Below the pieces are notes generated by a model, which was not told where the DNA came from, ran no database searches, and was given only the letters and a program-made list of their open reading frames with translations. The translations under genes and the position numbers were made by a program. Below, in pieces: positions 33,509-45,690 of a stretch of 64,000 nt of DNA. Within the stretch, counting starts at the first letter, position 1; each line of letters begins with the position of its first letter. Source of the DNA: Mytilinidion resinicola (Eukaryota > Ascomycota > Dothideomycetes > Mytilinidiales > Mytilinidiaceae); assembly GCF_010093595.1 (NCBI RefSeq), contig NW_022985437.1, positions 2,479,859-2,543,858 of the forward strand, in the 5' to 3' direction.

Positions 33509-34016
33509 TCTCGAGCTGCAAATTGGCGGTATCATATACGACTGATGCTTGTGCAGGCACGAGCAGTTTCGCTGTGGAATCGATGGATAGCTTATGCTTT
33601 CCATCACGGCGTCTCGCAAATCAACATGTCCATATTCGCTACTGTCATTCGTAGCCTCTCAGCCTCCCTTCTGTGCAATGCTCACTCCGGCAATTCTAAG
33701 GCGACCTCGCGCCGATTGGATCGAAGCCGCCAGGGACAGTGGACCCTTGCATGTCTCCAAACCAGCTCCTGCCGCTAAATGGCTTGGCTGACCTCAGCGC
33801 GGGGGTGTGCCAGGATGAATCCTCAACACCATCGACCTCCAAGACTTCCAACACACGTAGCCATCCAATTTCTCACCACCAACAGTGCCAGCCTGGCTCA
33901 TCACGTAGCATACTTGCGAAGCTCTAAAACAAGAGTACTTCACTTTCGCTACTATCAGCAGCATACCTCATGGTCCTACAACTGTCCAAGCATCTCGTAG
34001 CTAAATTCACCCAGCA
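33509..34016. other. Intergenic, no gene seen
   Basis: This stretch lies between two plus-strand genes. Short ORFs only; it presumably holds the promoter of the lipase-like gene. Confidence 0.4.
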
Positions 34017-36506
34017 ATGATATCAATGGCAGATAACACCGGCGCACGTCGCCCCACGCCACCTCCTCTACCTCCTCGTGCCAAGAGCGAGGCTGCACTC
34101 CTCACAGCTACCAGCGAGCCACCACCAGCCTACTCTCCATACTCACCCTCTATGGGGTCTAACGATCCCCGGACGTCGTCCACGCAGTCCCTTGTGCCAG
34201 TCCCGGAATCAGAACATGCTGGAAGGCGCACTCTACTTCTCGTCTATGTACACGGCTTCATGGGCAATGAGACCAGCTTCCAAAGCTTCCCCGCCCACGT
34301 CCACAATCTGGTCACCGTCACTCTAGCGGACACCCACGTCGTACATACCAAGATATACCCCAAGTACAAATCTAGACGCGCTATTGAGTTTGCAAGAGAT
34401 GACTTCTCAACTTGGTACGCGGAATATTGAGCTTAGACTCCTGACCTTGAGCTAATGCTCAGTCTCAGGCTTGCTCCACATGAGTCTCCAACCACCGACG
34501 TGATATTGCTTGGCCATTCCATGGGAGGCTTATTGTGCTCAGAAGTGGCTTTGGTACCGCCCTATTCAACTGCCACTGGTGATGCCCTGCGCCATCGTCT
34601 TATCGGAACTATCAACTTTGACGTGCCTTTTTTGGGCATGCACCCTGGCGTCGTCGTTAGTGGCCTTGGGAGTATCTTCCGACCTGCTGACTCGCCAGCT
34701 CAACCTACAGGCAACGAAAGTTCCTCTAGAAGTGCTAGCAACGTGAATAGAGTGAACACATTCTTTTCTCCCAAGCCGTCAGATCCGAACTACAACCCTG
34801 TTTTCCCAAACGACGTCAATCTGCCAGAGAGATCAGGCTGGGGCAACGCCTTACACTTCATTTCCAAGCATTCTGACGGCCTCATGAATGCCACCAAGAG
34901 TTATGTGACTTCGCATCTCGAATTTGGCGGTACCATGGCCGATTACGGTTCTCTGAAGAAGCGCTATGCCCGTATTCGCGCTCTCGAGGAAGAGGACGAG
35001 GCTGTAAGGCAAACAGCTATAAGTAGCACCAGACCACCACCGCGTGTGCGGTTCATAAACTACTACACCGCTAGCACAGGCAGACCCAAGAAGCCCAAGT
35101 CTCCGTCGTCATCGAGACCATCGAGTCGCAGCTCTAGTAAACAAGGCGAAGAAGGCGAGGAGCGTCCGGTTGAAGCGGAGATGGAAGAAATGCACCTCAC
35201 ACCAACAACTACCAAGAAAACCCAGCCATCCCGATCGCCCTCTGTGAACTCATTCAAATCAGCTGAAGAGCACCGTGACAACGCAGTCCGCGCTAAGGAG
35301 TTGGAGGAACCGCGCTCAGCAACTTCGGAACATGACGAGGAAATGGACATGCGGCATATCGACTCCATGCCCATAGACGATGATGAACATGAACACATCA
35401 TCGTAGAATCGACTGCAGATCTCAGCCTTGTCACGAGGCAGCAGACAACAGACTCATCCGCCAATCCGTTGAGCCTAGAAGACACAGCTATCACCTCACC
35501 GTCCTCAACCATGTCTCTGAGCTCGACCATAACCCTTCCCCCAATTCCGCCTGTCCCCGACGAACCCCCAAGCGTGGACTTCTCCCAATACACCGACAAA
35601 GACACCCGCAAGCTTGCCGAGAAGGAGCACGCCCGCGTCTTGAAGAACTACAAGCAGACCGTCAAAGACCGCAACGCCGCGATCAAGGACCGCGCCCAGT
35701 TCGAAGAGAAGATCGAGAAGAACCGGCGCAAGCAAGCCGAGAAAGCCGCCAAAGCCGCAGAAAAGGAAGCGGAAAAAGCAAAGAAGCTTGCGGAAAAGAA
35801 GGCTGCCGACCGAGAGAAGGAGACCCAGGAACCAGAGAAAGAGAAAGAAGAAGAATTCAGCTGGGAGAAAGTCTGGGCCGCCGACCGCGCGCGCGAGACA
35901 CGGCAGCGCGACTACGAGCGCTTGATGCGCGAAGGCAAGACTGAGGAAGCGGAGGCTTTGCTTAACGAAGGGAAGAAACCGCAGGAGAAACTACCACAGG
36001 AGGAACCACCGCCCTCGAAGCCTCTCACACGGCAAAGCACCAAAGAACCTCTCACGCGCCAGAGCACCACCCACGAGCCCCTAACGCAGCAGAGCACCCT
36101 AGAGCCCACCACCCCCTCAGCCTCGTCAGGCACATACCACCACTCCACGACCAACATCCTCAACACCGACACCCCCTCCGCGCGGACCGAAGCCGCTGCC
36201 GCCAAAGCCGCGGAATCGAAGAAGAAAGAAAACCCGAAGGCGGCGGCGGCGAAGCCAAAGCGCGACAAGAAGTTCTGCATGCTGCCGCCCACGGACGCGC
36301 ATGGCCGCCTGGACCCGACGTGGTTCCGCGTGTACATGGAGGGCGTGGACGAGGTGGGCGCGCACTGCGGGCTGTTCTTCGTCAGCGAGACGTACGAGCG
36401 GCTGGTCGGCGACGTCGGGGCGCGCATTGAGGAGTGGGTGCGCGAGGATATGACGGAGAGGTTGGTGAGAGAGTTGGGAGGAGCAGGGGCAGGGCAAGGG
36501 GAGTGA
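34017..36506 (+). CDS. Lipase-like alpha/beta hydrolase with long coiled-coil tail
   Basis: Two exons (34017-34414, 34469-36506) joined at a Trp codon give 811 aa. The 54-nt intron has GTACGC and CTCAG. A Pro-rich N-terminus (residues 1-70) precedes LLLVYVHGFMGNETSFQSFP, the oxyanion-side segment of the DUF676/lipase-like fold. The nucleophile elbow is GHSMGG (Ser about 150). FDVPFLGMHPGVV and the SGWGNALHFISKHSDG region complete the domain by about 300. The rest is Ser-rich and charged, then a Lys/Glu/Ala coiled coil at about 520-660 and three degenerate PLTRQST-type repeats. A conserved globular end, FCMLPPTDAHGRLDPTWFRVYMEG, closes the protein. No signal peptide. Likely a cytosolic or membrane-associated serine esterase; substrate unknown. 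Confidence 0.8.
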
Positions 36507-37129
36507 TGGGGCGTGGCGTTGGAGGGGGACATGCGACCAGAGGCGATATGGTTGATTGAGCGGTGATAAGTCGAAGTAGTATTTCGGGCTCGGGGATCGA
36601 GTTCTTTTGTCGATCAGAGATAAATTCAAGCAAGGTCGAGAGGACTCTTTCGGTCTCTTATCTTCTTCCATTCCTGACAGTCCAGACGATTAAGCAAAGT
36701 TCGCGCAAAATCGAGAATCCAGATTCAATATATAGAACAACACTTGTAAAATTTCATCGTACGTAAAGGACCCGATAGATAAATAAAGAGTCCCGCCCAA
36801 AAAAACACACCGCGCAAATGCAGGACAAGATAAAAGGAAGTATATAACACGAGGAAGAAACCAAGGGAAAATGGGGTATAATCTTTCCGGGCGACCCAAT
36901 AATCCACACGCCAGGACCCATTCCATTTCCATCCCGACACCCAAAAAACCGCCCTTGTCCTTTAGCTCCAGCGAGTCCGACACCTCTCGAAGCCCTAGAT
37001 ATCCGTAATCTGCCCAAAAGCGCCAAATGCTTATTCATGATACAATTAGAACAGGAAAAAAAAAAAGGAGATTTCAGAACATCATCCCATTCACAAAACG
37101 CCATATTGTAAAAGTGGCCAAACGGTACT
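36507..37129. other. Convergent 3' flanks
   Basis: Stops of the lipase-like gene and MED15 face each other. AT-rich sequence with a poly-A run near 37.06 kb; no gene recognised. Confidence 0.4.
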
Positions 37130-39849
37130 CTAGAAATCCGTTCCCCATGCGTCGAGGGCCCCCTCGGCGCCTTGGAGCTTGCCGAATGTATTCTCCCAGG
37201 AAAGCTCGGACAGCTCTTTCTGGCCCTCGCCGCCCAGATCGAAGTCGTCCATGCCGTCGTCGAGGAGGCCGAGCATGCGGAGCTCCTCGCGGATGGTCAT
37301 TTCTGGCAGAGGATCGCCAAAGATGTCCTGATCAAAGCCGTCGTCCATGTTGACGTCGATCTGCAAGTTATCCCCCTCCGAGATGTCCGAGCTCCGCGTC
37401 GAGGTCGAATCTTTGCTAGACTCCGGCGTTGTTGCGGGCGAGGGCTCTAGGGTTTCCAGGGACCGCGGTATCCAGGAGGTGTCCTCGATCTTGGGAGGCT
37501 CAACTCGCATGTAGGGGATGTCCATGCTATCGATCATTGCTCTCACTGTGTCTTCGTCAAACGCTATAGACGCCCAAGGGTCTGGCGATTTCTCGTGCTC
37601 TGTCGGCTTGATGGTGTCCTTGATGTCGGCTTTTGAGTTGATTGGCGTGCCGCGCGCTCCATGGCCGGTGCTCGGGGTCGCCACTTTAGCACCTGTCTGG
37701 GGCGTCCGCAACAAGTTTGTCGAGGGCGAGCCTTTTATCGCACTGGTCTGGGTGGCCACACGTGCCATAGGAGTAGCTGCAGACTGCGCCGGAGTGCTGA
37801 CCTCATGCTTCACAGCCGGAGTCTGTCCAGTCTTCGCAGCATGAGGAGGCAATCTGCTTGGGGGAATCCCGCGGTTCGCAGCTCTAGCGTCGACTTTTGG
37901 TGCTTTCTCGTTACCGTCTTGGTCAAGCGCCATTCCTACTCTGGCGCTTTCGAGAGCAAACAGGAGAGGGTCCTCCACATTAGGATGCGCTTCCTTGCCA
38001 TGCGCATCAAGTTCAGCCGGGGTATCGAAGCCACGGATACTGAAGTCGCACGAGCTCTCTGAGCACTTGAACGTGGGCTTTGCCTCACTTGGTTTCTCAG
38101 GGTGTTGCTGACGCTTCAGATCCGGTGTCATTCCCTTAGGCCCTCCAACATGGGGTGATGACATCGGGGCAGGAGTTGAGGTCTGGTTGGCAACAACATC
38201 CATCTTCTGCTTCTTCTTCGACGGTATCTTCAAGTTGCTAGGGTTGACCTGGGACTCGTTCAAGTACTGCGGGGCGCCTCTTGGGGACTGCGCGCCGAGC
38301 TGGAATGGCGGCCTGTCGGTCGTTGGAGGCGGTGGAGCCTTGAGATTGTTCTGCCGTTGGTGATTTGCCTGCTGCTCAACAATCCGCAGATTAGCTGCGT
38401 TCAGTTGCGCTTGCTTGGACTGTGGTGCCTCGGTGGGCTGCTGCTGCTGGGGTTTTTGCGAAGCAGGCTTCTGTGCGGCATGGGCCGCTTGCGCAATTCG
38501 GGGCCCTATCTTGGAAATGAAGGCTGCCATCTGGTGCAGGGCCTTCTGGAACGTGTCCTTTGTCACCGAGACTTGCTCAGAGAGGGTTCCGTCTTTGGCA
38601 AGTTGTCGCCAGATGAGAACGCGCTAATGCTTGGTTAGTCTGGTGATACGAAGTTGATAGGGGCTCAACTTACTGTCTCCATCATTTGCCTTACTACTCG
38701 CTTATTGTTGTCCGTCGTCTCGGCGTATACCATAAAGTATTTGAGACAAGGGTCCATCTTCTTAATATGTGCGATATGGTCAGAGATCCATTGCTGCATC
38801 TGGGCTCGGTCCTGTGGCGAGAGGGACACTGGTGCCTCTCGTGGAAGCGTGTTCGTAACTTCTGCCAACAGTGTTTGAAACTGGGGTTCAGATTGGATAT
38901 TGATACTTTGGCCAGCAGGAGGACCCTGTACACCGTTCGGCGGCTGGGCTCTATTGGCCTGGGCGCTAGCCTGGGCTTTCTGTTGCTGCTGTAATCGCAT
39001 CTGCTCAGCCGTCAAATTGAGCGAGTTCTGCTGTGATCGAGACGGCACCATCGCGGGCGCTTGCGGAGCTGGCATAGCAGCAGTACTGCCGGGGCCAGAG
39101 ACGTCAATGATTTCGTCGTGCGCACGCTTGACGCCCTGTCTGTTGCCGTTCTGATGCTGGGTGGCAGGTTTTGGCGGTTGCGGCACCCTATTGGGTAGCC
39201 GTGACGATGATGTCTGAGCAGGCGGCATTGGAGGACGGGGTGTTTGCTGAGGCTGCGCTTGCATAGGCGGTTGAGCTGGTTGAGCTGCCTGTAGTTGTTG
39301 TACTTCGTGCATCTTCTGAGCCTGAGTTACCCGCTGCTGATTGATGTACTGTCGGAGCTGGTCGTCACTCACACCCGCCTGATGCGCATTGAGCCTCTGT
39401 CGAAATAATTGAAGCTCCTGCGGAGTCACAGGCTGTAATGATCCCATGCCAGGCATCATCTGAGGTGCGTTCCGAGCTTGCATGGGCGGTTGCGGGCCTC
39501 CATTCGACACCATTCTTGCGAGAGGTGCTTGTCCACCGGGCTGTGGTGTTGGGGCCAGAGCGTTGTTGTTGGGCTGCGGAGGACCTTGTTGGCCGTTCAT
39601 GCGCTGCTGCTGCTGCATAGAGTCCAGGAAGTGCATTGCTTGAAGCAGAAGCAATTTTTGTGGATCGAGATTCGGGGCCAGATTGGGATTGCGGCTGACC
39701 CATTCCTTCAACTGCGCCCATGTCTTTACCTCTGGTGGCACATGCTGCCTCATGGTGCCGTTCACTAGACTTTGTGGAAACGCTTTCGAGTCGGATTGAT
39801 TGATGATCTGTGGGCTGCTCCTCAAGGCCAGGGTCGCCTGTTGCATTCT

Positions 39850-39881
<32 letters not shown>

Positions 39882-41883
39882 TGTGCTGTTGCAACATCTG
39901 AAGCTGCTGAGGATTAAAGGCAGCAGGGTTTTGCTGAGCAAGTCGCATTTGCTGTTGCGCGCTCAGATTCGCCGCATTAGCAAACTGCTGATTTTGCATA
40001 CCCATCGCAAAAGCTTGACTGTTCATTGGCAGGCCATTCTGACCCATCTGGCCCATCTGGCCCATCTGTAGAGGGTTACCGGGAATTGCAGGATTCTGCG
40101 CTGGATTGTTCGGCCGACCCACGGACATCTTGGTGAGTATCGAACGAAACTGGTCGTCAGGAAGATTCATGATGTGCTGTCTAGCCTGAGGCGGAAGATT
40201 TGGGGGCAACAGAGAAGCTCTCTGCTGTTGTGTCATCGGTTGACCATTAGCTGCGGCAGCCCTGTTTTGGACCTGCTGAACTAGGCGGGCAGCGACCTGG
40301 GGATCGATTGCATTGGGATTGATGGGCGTCTGGTTCTGCGGCGTCATCTGAGGTACGTGTGGCTGTGGCCTTGGCTGAGGAGTGGAGCTGCCCTGTTGGC
40401 CGGGGGGAGCCATGGGCCGTGTGAGGAACGGCATTGCAGGACTCTGCTGGGGGCCCTGTGGCATGTTCAGGCCACCAACCTGACCTCGCAACATCATCTG
40501 CTGCTGAGCTTGTCCCTGCGAAGCTGCTTGTTGGGCTTGAGCTTGTGCTTGGGCCTGCTGTTGGGCCTGCTGCTGAGCGCGAGCTTGCTGTGCCTGTGCC
40601 TGCGCCTGCGCCTGAGCGTTCCGTGCGTGAGTCTGAGCCTGAGCTTGAGCCTGAGCTTGAGCAAAGGCCTGACGCTGGGCCATTCCGTTCTGGTCTTGGT
40701 TTGGTTGAGGCGGTTGACCTTGAGGCGCACCGTTGGGTCCGAACTGCCCCATGGCAGGGTTCGTATTCATGTTGTTGCTCGCGGGAACAACTACCTGGCC
40801 TTGGTCCTGCACTCGGAGAGCTTCGGCTTGCTGGCCGGCGAGTTGGGCGTAGTCGAAGTCTTGCCCGTTCACCGCCCCGATCTGGCCCTGTGAGGTGGGC
40901 AGCTGTTGTCCAGGCATCGGGTTGGCCTGGCCTGGCTGCATTGGGCGGGATCCTTGCCCGTTGCCTGGGCCTCGCTGCAACATTTCCTTTTGCTTCAGTT
41001 GATATATTCGGGCGGCTTCCTGGCGAAAGACGAAAAAGAGGGGGTCGATGCCACGAGCCCTGATCTGCTGGAGCTTCTCCATGGGTAGCATCTGCAGCTG
41101 CGCGTTGAATCGTTCTTTCGTTTCAGGGGTTGCCTGTGTCATCAACCTCTGAGCAAGTACATTGATGCGCTCATTGTCCCCATTCTGTCCTTGCTGGGCC
41201 CCCCGCTGCATGTTTGGCTGGGGAGCTGGTTGCTGGTTCGCGAACTGATTTGGGTTCTCGTTGCCCATGGACGACTGGGTTGCGTTCAGCGGTATCGGAG
41301 AGGCCTGCATCGGGCGCTGGAGTTGCGGGTTCGGGAAGCCTTGTGGCATCTGGGCGCCTTGGTTTTGCCGGGGGATTTGGAGGTTGTTGCCCATCATCAT
41401 CTGCTGCTGGCCTATGTTGGTTCCTTGCTGCTGCATGTCGACGTTTCGCTGGCGGGCCTGCTGGAGCTGCAAGAAGCGCTGCCTCATGGTTGAGAGGTAC
41501 TCCTCCTTTGACACGGACTGTTGGAATCGGTCGGACTCGGTGCGGATGCCCCAAGTCATGACCTCTTGGTCCGAGGCGTCGGGCTTGAGAAGACGGTAGT
41601 ATGTAGACCTGCGGACGCGAGGGGATTAGCATGGGTGAAGCGTGCGAGCGAACAAGTTGGGGTGGAGGTGACGTGGCGGGGAAGTGGCCACGGCTGTTGA
41701 GGTGAAATGGGGAGCATACATCTGAGTTGCCAGTCGAGCTCGCTCGTCCGGTTGGCAAGCCTGCTGCCAGCCCGGCGGAGGAGGCGGCTGGTTGCGATAG
41801 TGATTCAAAGACGCCTGTTGCAGCTGCAACTGCGGCCGCATGCCGTTGTTGGGCATCATGTTGGCGAAGTTTGGGTTGTTCAT
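37130..41883 (-). CDS. MED15: Mediator complex subunit 15 (Gal11-like), Gln-rich
   Basis: Coactivator subunit of the Mediator tail that contacts activators. Three exons (41720-41883, 38674-41608, 37130-38623) give 1530 aa, with GTATGC..CGCAG and GTAAGT..TTAG introns. After a Pro/Gln-rich start, the segment RLATQMSTYYRLLKPDASDQ, rebuilt across intron 1, resembles the N-terminal helical part of fungal Med15 proteins. Most of the protein is low-complexity Gln/Pro/Ala/Met, including a run of ten Gln near 39.87 kb and an AQAQAQ tract near 40.6 kb. A helical segment near the second intron contains FQTLLAEVTNTL and MDPCLKYFMVYAETTD. The C-terminus is acidic (DVNMDDGFDQDIFGDPLPE, then WENTFGKLQGAEGALDAWG). 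Low complexity makes the name less certain than the gene model. Confidence 0.75.
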
Positions 41884-42700
41884 GGCCGCTGTAGATGCTC
41901 AGCTGGGGGAGAGGACTGGTCCCGACGGCAGCGAACCGTGCTGGAGCGATGGCGCGCGGCGGGCACCATGCGAAGGCGACGGGAGGCGGAAGGGCAGCTG
42001 CACGGTCGAGGGAGGAAGAGAGGATGTCGAGGGAGGAGAGCGAGCGGCATGCGCAGCAGGGCTGGGCCTGAGAACAAGCGCCCGTGGCCGGGGTGGGTTG
42101 AAACCTCTTGGCGTGTGACAGCTTTCGCCTGGCCGTCTCCCATCTAGCACAGGCGCCGGCGGGAGGGCTGACCGTGGTTCTCGATATTGGACGCCGTGCG
42201 GCGATGGCGATGGCGATGGCGACTGCAGACCGGCACGGGGAGCAGGGAGGTTGCCAGGTGCGCAGCTCGAGGCCGCTGCGAGTTTCCTGCTGTGCGCCTC
42301 CAGGTGTCGTCGCGACTCCGGTGAGGGCGCCCCGGCCTCCACGCCTCACGGCGCTACTGTCCGCCCTCCGCTGATCTGGTCGATCTTGACTGGCCTGCTA
42401 TTGCTGGCGACGCGCCTCAAATACCGACAAGCCCCCAGTACGCGACCGCTGTCCGCAACCAGAGCCGGCGCGGCCTTCGTCGCTGGCGTCTGGCAAGGGA
42501 AATGAACCAGTGCGTATCCTCCCATTGTGCTACCTGCTGTCTGCTCCCTACGGTCTGCTCATCTTGGGACGAGATTTGCGCCATTATGTGAGGACTAGAT
42601 GCGCTATTCGCCCTTTTGCGCCACCATTTGGGGCGTCGCGGATTGCCACCCGGGCACCATTGCAGGCGGAAGGCCTCACGATGCGCTTTCTGTACGCGTG
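41884..42700. other. MED15 upstream region
   Basis: GC-rich leader/promoter sequence with many shadow ORFs. No second gene is supported. Confidence 0.4.
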
Positions 42701-42754
42701 ACTCGCGTGACTCGCGTGACTCGCGTGACTCGCGTGACTCGCGTGACTCGCGTG
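42701..42754 (+). repeat. Six perfect 9-bp tandem repeats (ACTCGCGTG)
   Basis: Six head-to-tail ACTCGCGTG units, preceded by a related ACGCGTG. Each junction makes TGACTC, the core of the Gcn4/CpcA and AP-1 type site. The array lies about 820 bp upstream of the MED15 start and just downstream of the stop of the next gene. Confidence 0.95.
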
Positions 42755-42971
42755 TGGGCTATGTGTTTGTCTACTCTACCAACACAGATCTCGAGCCACC
42801 TTCTTAGCACCAAGGGCGTATTCAGCGCGTAGAAAGGTACGTTCGTCGGATCTACAAAGGGACCAGACCACTTGTCTCTAGGGTCATATCGCGGTTGCTG
42901 CCCGAATGAGTGAAGATTTACGATGCCAAATATCTCGTCGCTCGTTCAGCACAGACACATATATACATATA

Positions 42972-43522
42972 TTAGACCTTGAGCACTGCCCCAACCAATT
43001 CAACAGCCCATACGCCGCCCAGTACGCCCAATACCTTCACCAGCTCTGCCGTGCCTGATATCGCCTCGTTGTACCCCGTGGTGAACGGCACCTTGGCCTT
43101 GTTGTCCCAGAAGCTCTTCACGTGGACACGCACAGCCAACGTCGCAGCGACGTTTACCGCGCTGGCGAGGACAGCCGTGGTAGTCGAGGGTGAGGCGAAG
43201 ACCAGGGCGGTTGCCGAGAGGAAGGACAAGATGATCTAAGCAAAGATTATTGTCAGCCACGCTGCTAAATCGATTTAGGCCTCCAATGTTTAGCAGGGAA
43301 GCTAAGCATGGCTCTGGCAGGCTAGCATACCGATACAGCTGCACTGCCTTGCGTGGTTCGCGTCTTATGGAGCTGCTCTGCTGCTGTGTTGGAGTATTGC
43401 GCTGCTTTCTCCGACTTCTCTTCGTACTGCCGCAGTCTGACGATGCACTGGTAGGAGTGGTACAGCCCGTACGCCGAGATGAGCGAAAGGGCAGCGAGTG
43501 GGAGTCTGAGGAGGGCTGACAT
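42972..43522 (-). CDS. Small conserved membrane protein, unknown function
   Basis: Two exons (43331-43522, 42972-43235) separated by GTATGC..CTTAG give 151 aa. The N-terminus is hydrophobic (MSALLRLPLAALSLISAYG), either a signal anchor or first helix. A heptad-like charged stretch follows (QCIVRLRQYEEKSEKAAQYSN). Exon 2 starts with a second membrane segment (IILSFLSATALVFASPS) and has at least two more hydrophobic segments, the last VKVLGVLGGVWAVELVGAVL. No known domain was recognised. Clean splice phase and balanced hydrophobic pattern support a real gene. Confidence 0.7.
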
Positions 43523-44056
43523 GCTTCGACAACTGTTCCAGAGGAGGCTGGAGATGTGTGTTTGTGTTGATGGACACGGCCCGTGATCACCTAGGCGCGG
43601 TTCCTTGCTTAGAGGCTTGACGTCAGTGGGAGCTAGACCGCGATGCTGTAAGGCTGAGAGGGGAAAAAGTGGGTTGGAACAAGATGTTGCTGGTCCGAGC
43701 GTCTATCGAGATTTGTGCCCCCGCATTCTTGTAGGGCTGCTAGATCTTCGACATGAGGTTTGAGATCATCGAGATGGGTCTCCAGCTCACTGATATAAGT
43801 CTCTCTCACCTTCGGAAGGTCACGTAACACCAGGTAGTGCCTCGATCGATTAACCGATCTGCCAGCGCCCAATGAATCCTTCTCATTCTTAGGTCCACAG
43901 GCGTTTATTTCCATACGACGCTTTATGAGCCTCTTCCATATCATAGGCTCCCGTGTCTTTTGTTTTTTCAACTATGAAAGCAACCTGATTCGTTGCCATT
44001 GCTTGCTAGCGCCTCAATTTTCAAGTATGCGCCTTCTTAGCGTTTTGCTGCATCAC
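43523..44056. other. Intergenic, no gene supported
   Basis: A 112-codon minus-strand frame at 43633-43971 exists but has no domain or splice partner. The rest is the promoter of the small membrane-protein gene. Confidence 0.4.
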
Positions 44057-45406
44057 TCACTTCAGTGACCAGATACCAGCCTCCTCCACGATTTCAATCG
44101 GTCTCTTCTCATCTAGTGACCTTCTCCCAGCCTCCAAAATAGCACCAGTAGCTAATGTGTTCTTCAACGTCGGTAGACCACGTTTGTCTAGCTCGTCCAA
44201 TATAACCTTTCCAGCGTTTAGGCCGTTCACCGCGTCCACAAACTTCTCAAACGAAATGTACCCATATCCGGTCTGACCCGCGAAGTTGCCTTCTTCATCA
44301 GGCGCGTACTTCATGTAGAACCTAATTCTTTATCAGCATCGATTCAGCGAGGCGGATGGGCTTCGTATGGCTTACGGGTTGTACCACAGCAATCCCCCTT
44401 CGTCGTCGGTTACATCGTAACCACGCTTAGCTTGGTTCACCCTGACCTCGCCCTTGCTAGCCATGTAGTGGAAGTACTGATTCGAATGCACGCCAGCCTT
44501 CTGCGGAGCCGTCCAGCTCGCTGTATAGACACCCGTTGCGCGCTTCTTCGGGTCATCCTTCTTGACCCAGTCTACTAGCAATGTGATGGTATCTTCTGTA
44601 CCTTCCGCACAACCGAGATCTGTCGCTATTCCCTCTGCGGCACTCGCTGTCACCTTGAGTGGCTTGAAGTCCGGTACCATGGACTCGTTCACGTCGATGT
44701 GATGGGAATTGAGATAGTACGAGATGTCGCTGTCCACACCAGCCCACGCTTTGAACGTTTCCAGTTGACTCTTCGGCTGGCTCATGTAGCTGTAGAAGTA
44801 GTTGAAGTCTCCCAGCTTCTGGGATCTGTACCGCGCGTCTGCGTAGGCGGGGTCGTAGCGCTTGTGGTGCTCCACATACACGAACACATTGTGCTTGCGG
44901 GCGGCCTCTAGCAGCTTCTGATGGTGTTCGAGAAGCTTGACAGCTGGCTTGGTAATGAGTACATGGATGCCCCGTTCGATTGCGTAGAGAGCAATTGGGT
45001 AGTGAGTGGTATCCGGTGTGAAGATAGTAATAGCGCTACCCTTCGGTAAAGCATCGATGGCGGTTTTGTAGGAGTCTGGGTCGCGTTTACCTTCTTTCGG
45101 GTACTCCTCGAACGCAACATCAAGGCCGTTGTAGACTTGCGAGATGTTCTTGTGCAAATGCTCGCCTGTGTCTGCTCTCAGCGTCTATTGGGTGCTGCCT
45201 TTGCATGGCGAGGTCTTACGAATCGCTGGGAACTTGTTGCCAGAGACGCCCACCATAGAGAGCTTGCCAACCTTCCCACGTCGCCTCAGATCGAAGAGTG
45301 TAAGTCCAACAACTCCCACTTTCTTGTCTGATCCCGACATGCCCCCGCCTACGAAGCCCGTCGTATACTCGCCGGTTCCGACCATCAACACTTCGAGAGG
45401 AGCCAT
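44057..45406 (-). CDS. Gfo/Idh/MocA-family oxidoreductase
   Basis: NAD(P)-dependent sugar or sugar-acid dehydrogenase-type protein. Three exons (45220-45406, 44376-45165, 44057-44321) splice in phase to 413 aa. The N-terminal Rossmann segment starts [19 protein letters not shown]. Between strands it carries [23 protein letters not shown] and the ITKPAV motif that corresponds to the EKP-type Lys-Pro of the family. [15 protein letters not shown] and [11 protein letters not shown] correspond to the C-terminal catalytic sheet (His in the HHID segment). It is divergently transcribed from the deoxy-hexulosonate aldolase with a 751-bp shared upstream region, suggesting linked use in sugar-acid metabolism. 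Substrate cannot be told. It is not a GaaA-type aldo-keto reductase. Confidence 0.85.
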
Positions 45407-45681
45407 GATTTCAGAATAGCAGCAGAAAGAAGGTCAATTGCGATCGTCAACCTGGATCGTGGAGTGTAAAGAGAAGAGTTCTGCTGAAGTGGGGAGCAGC
45501 GCGTGTCGACATGGCGCGTCGTGGGAGCTGCAGACGTCAGGGTTCGACGGCGGAGAAAACATTCTAGCCAGACGTGCCTAGCACCCGATTTAGGTACTTA
45601 CCCTCTAGGGCCATTAAAGAACATTTCGCCGGGACTTCATCCGCGGCGGAAGTGGGTGGTGGGTGTGGAGAAGTGGGCGCG

Positions 45682-45690
45682 ATTGGTGGA
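45682..45690 (-). promoter_or_regulatory. TCCACCAAT: match to D-galacturonate response element
   Basis: Minus-strand TCCACCAAT matches the published Aspergillus galacturonate-responsive consensus TCCNCCAAT, bound by GaaR. It lies about 470 bp upstream of the aldolase start and 276 bp upstream of the divergent oxidoreductase start. A CreA-like GTGGGG is at 45489-45494. A nine-base match can occur by chance; the gene context is what raises its value. Confidence 0.45.

Noticed and set aside
43633..43971. 112-codon minus-strand ORF between the small membrane protein and the oxidoreductase
   Set aside because: Looks partly protein-like (charged, helical), but has no motif, and no exon could be joined to it.
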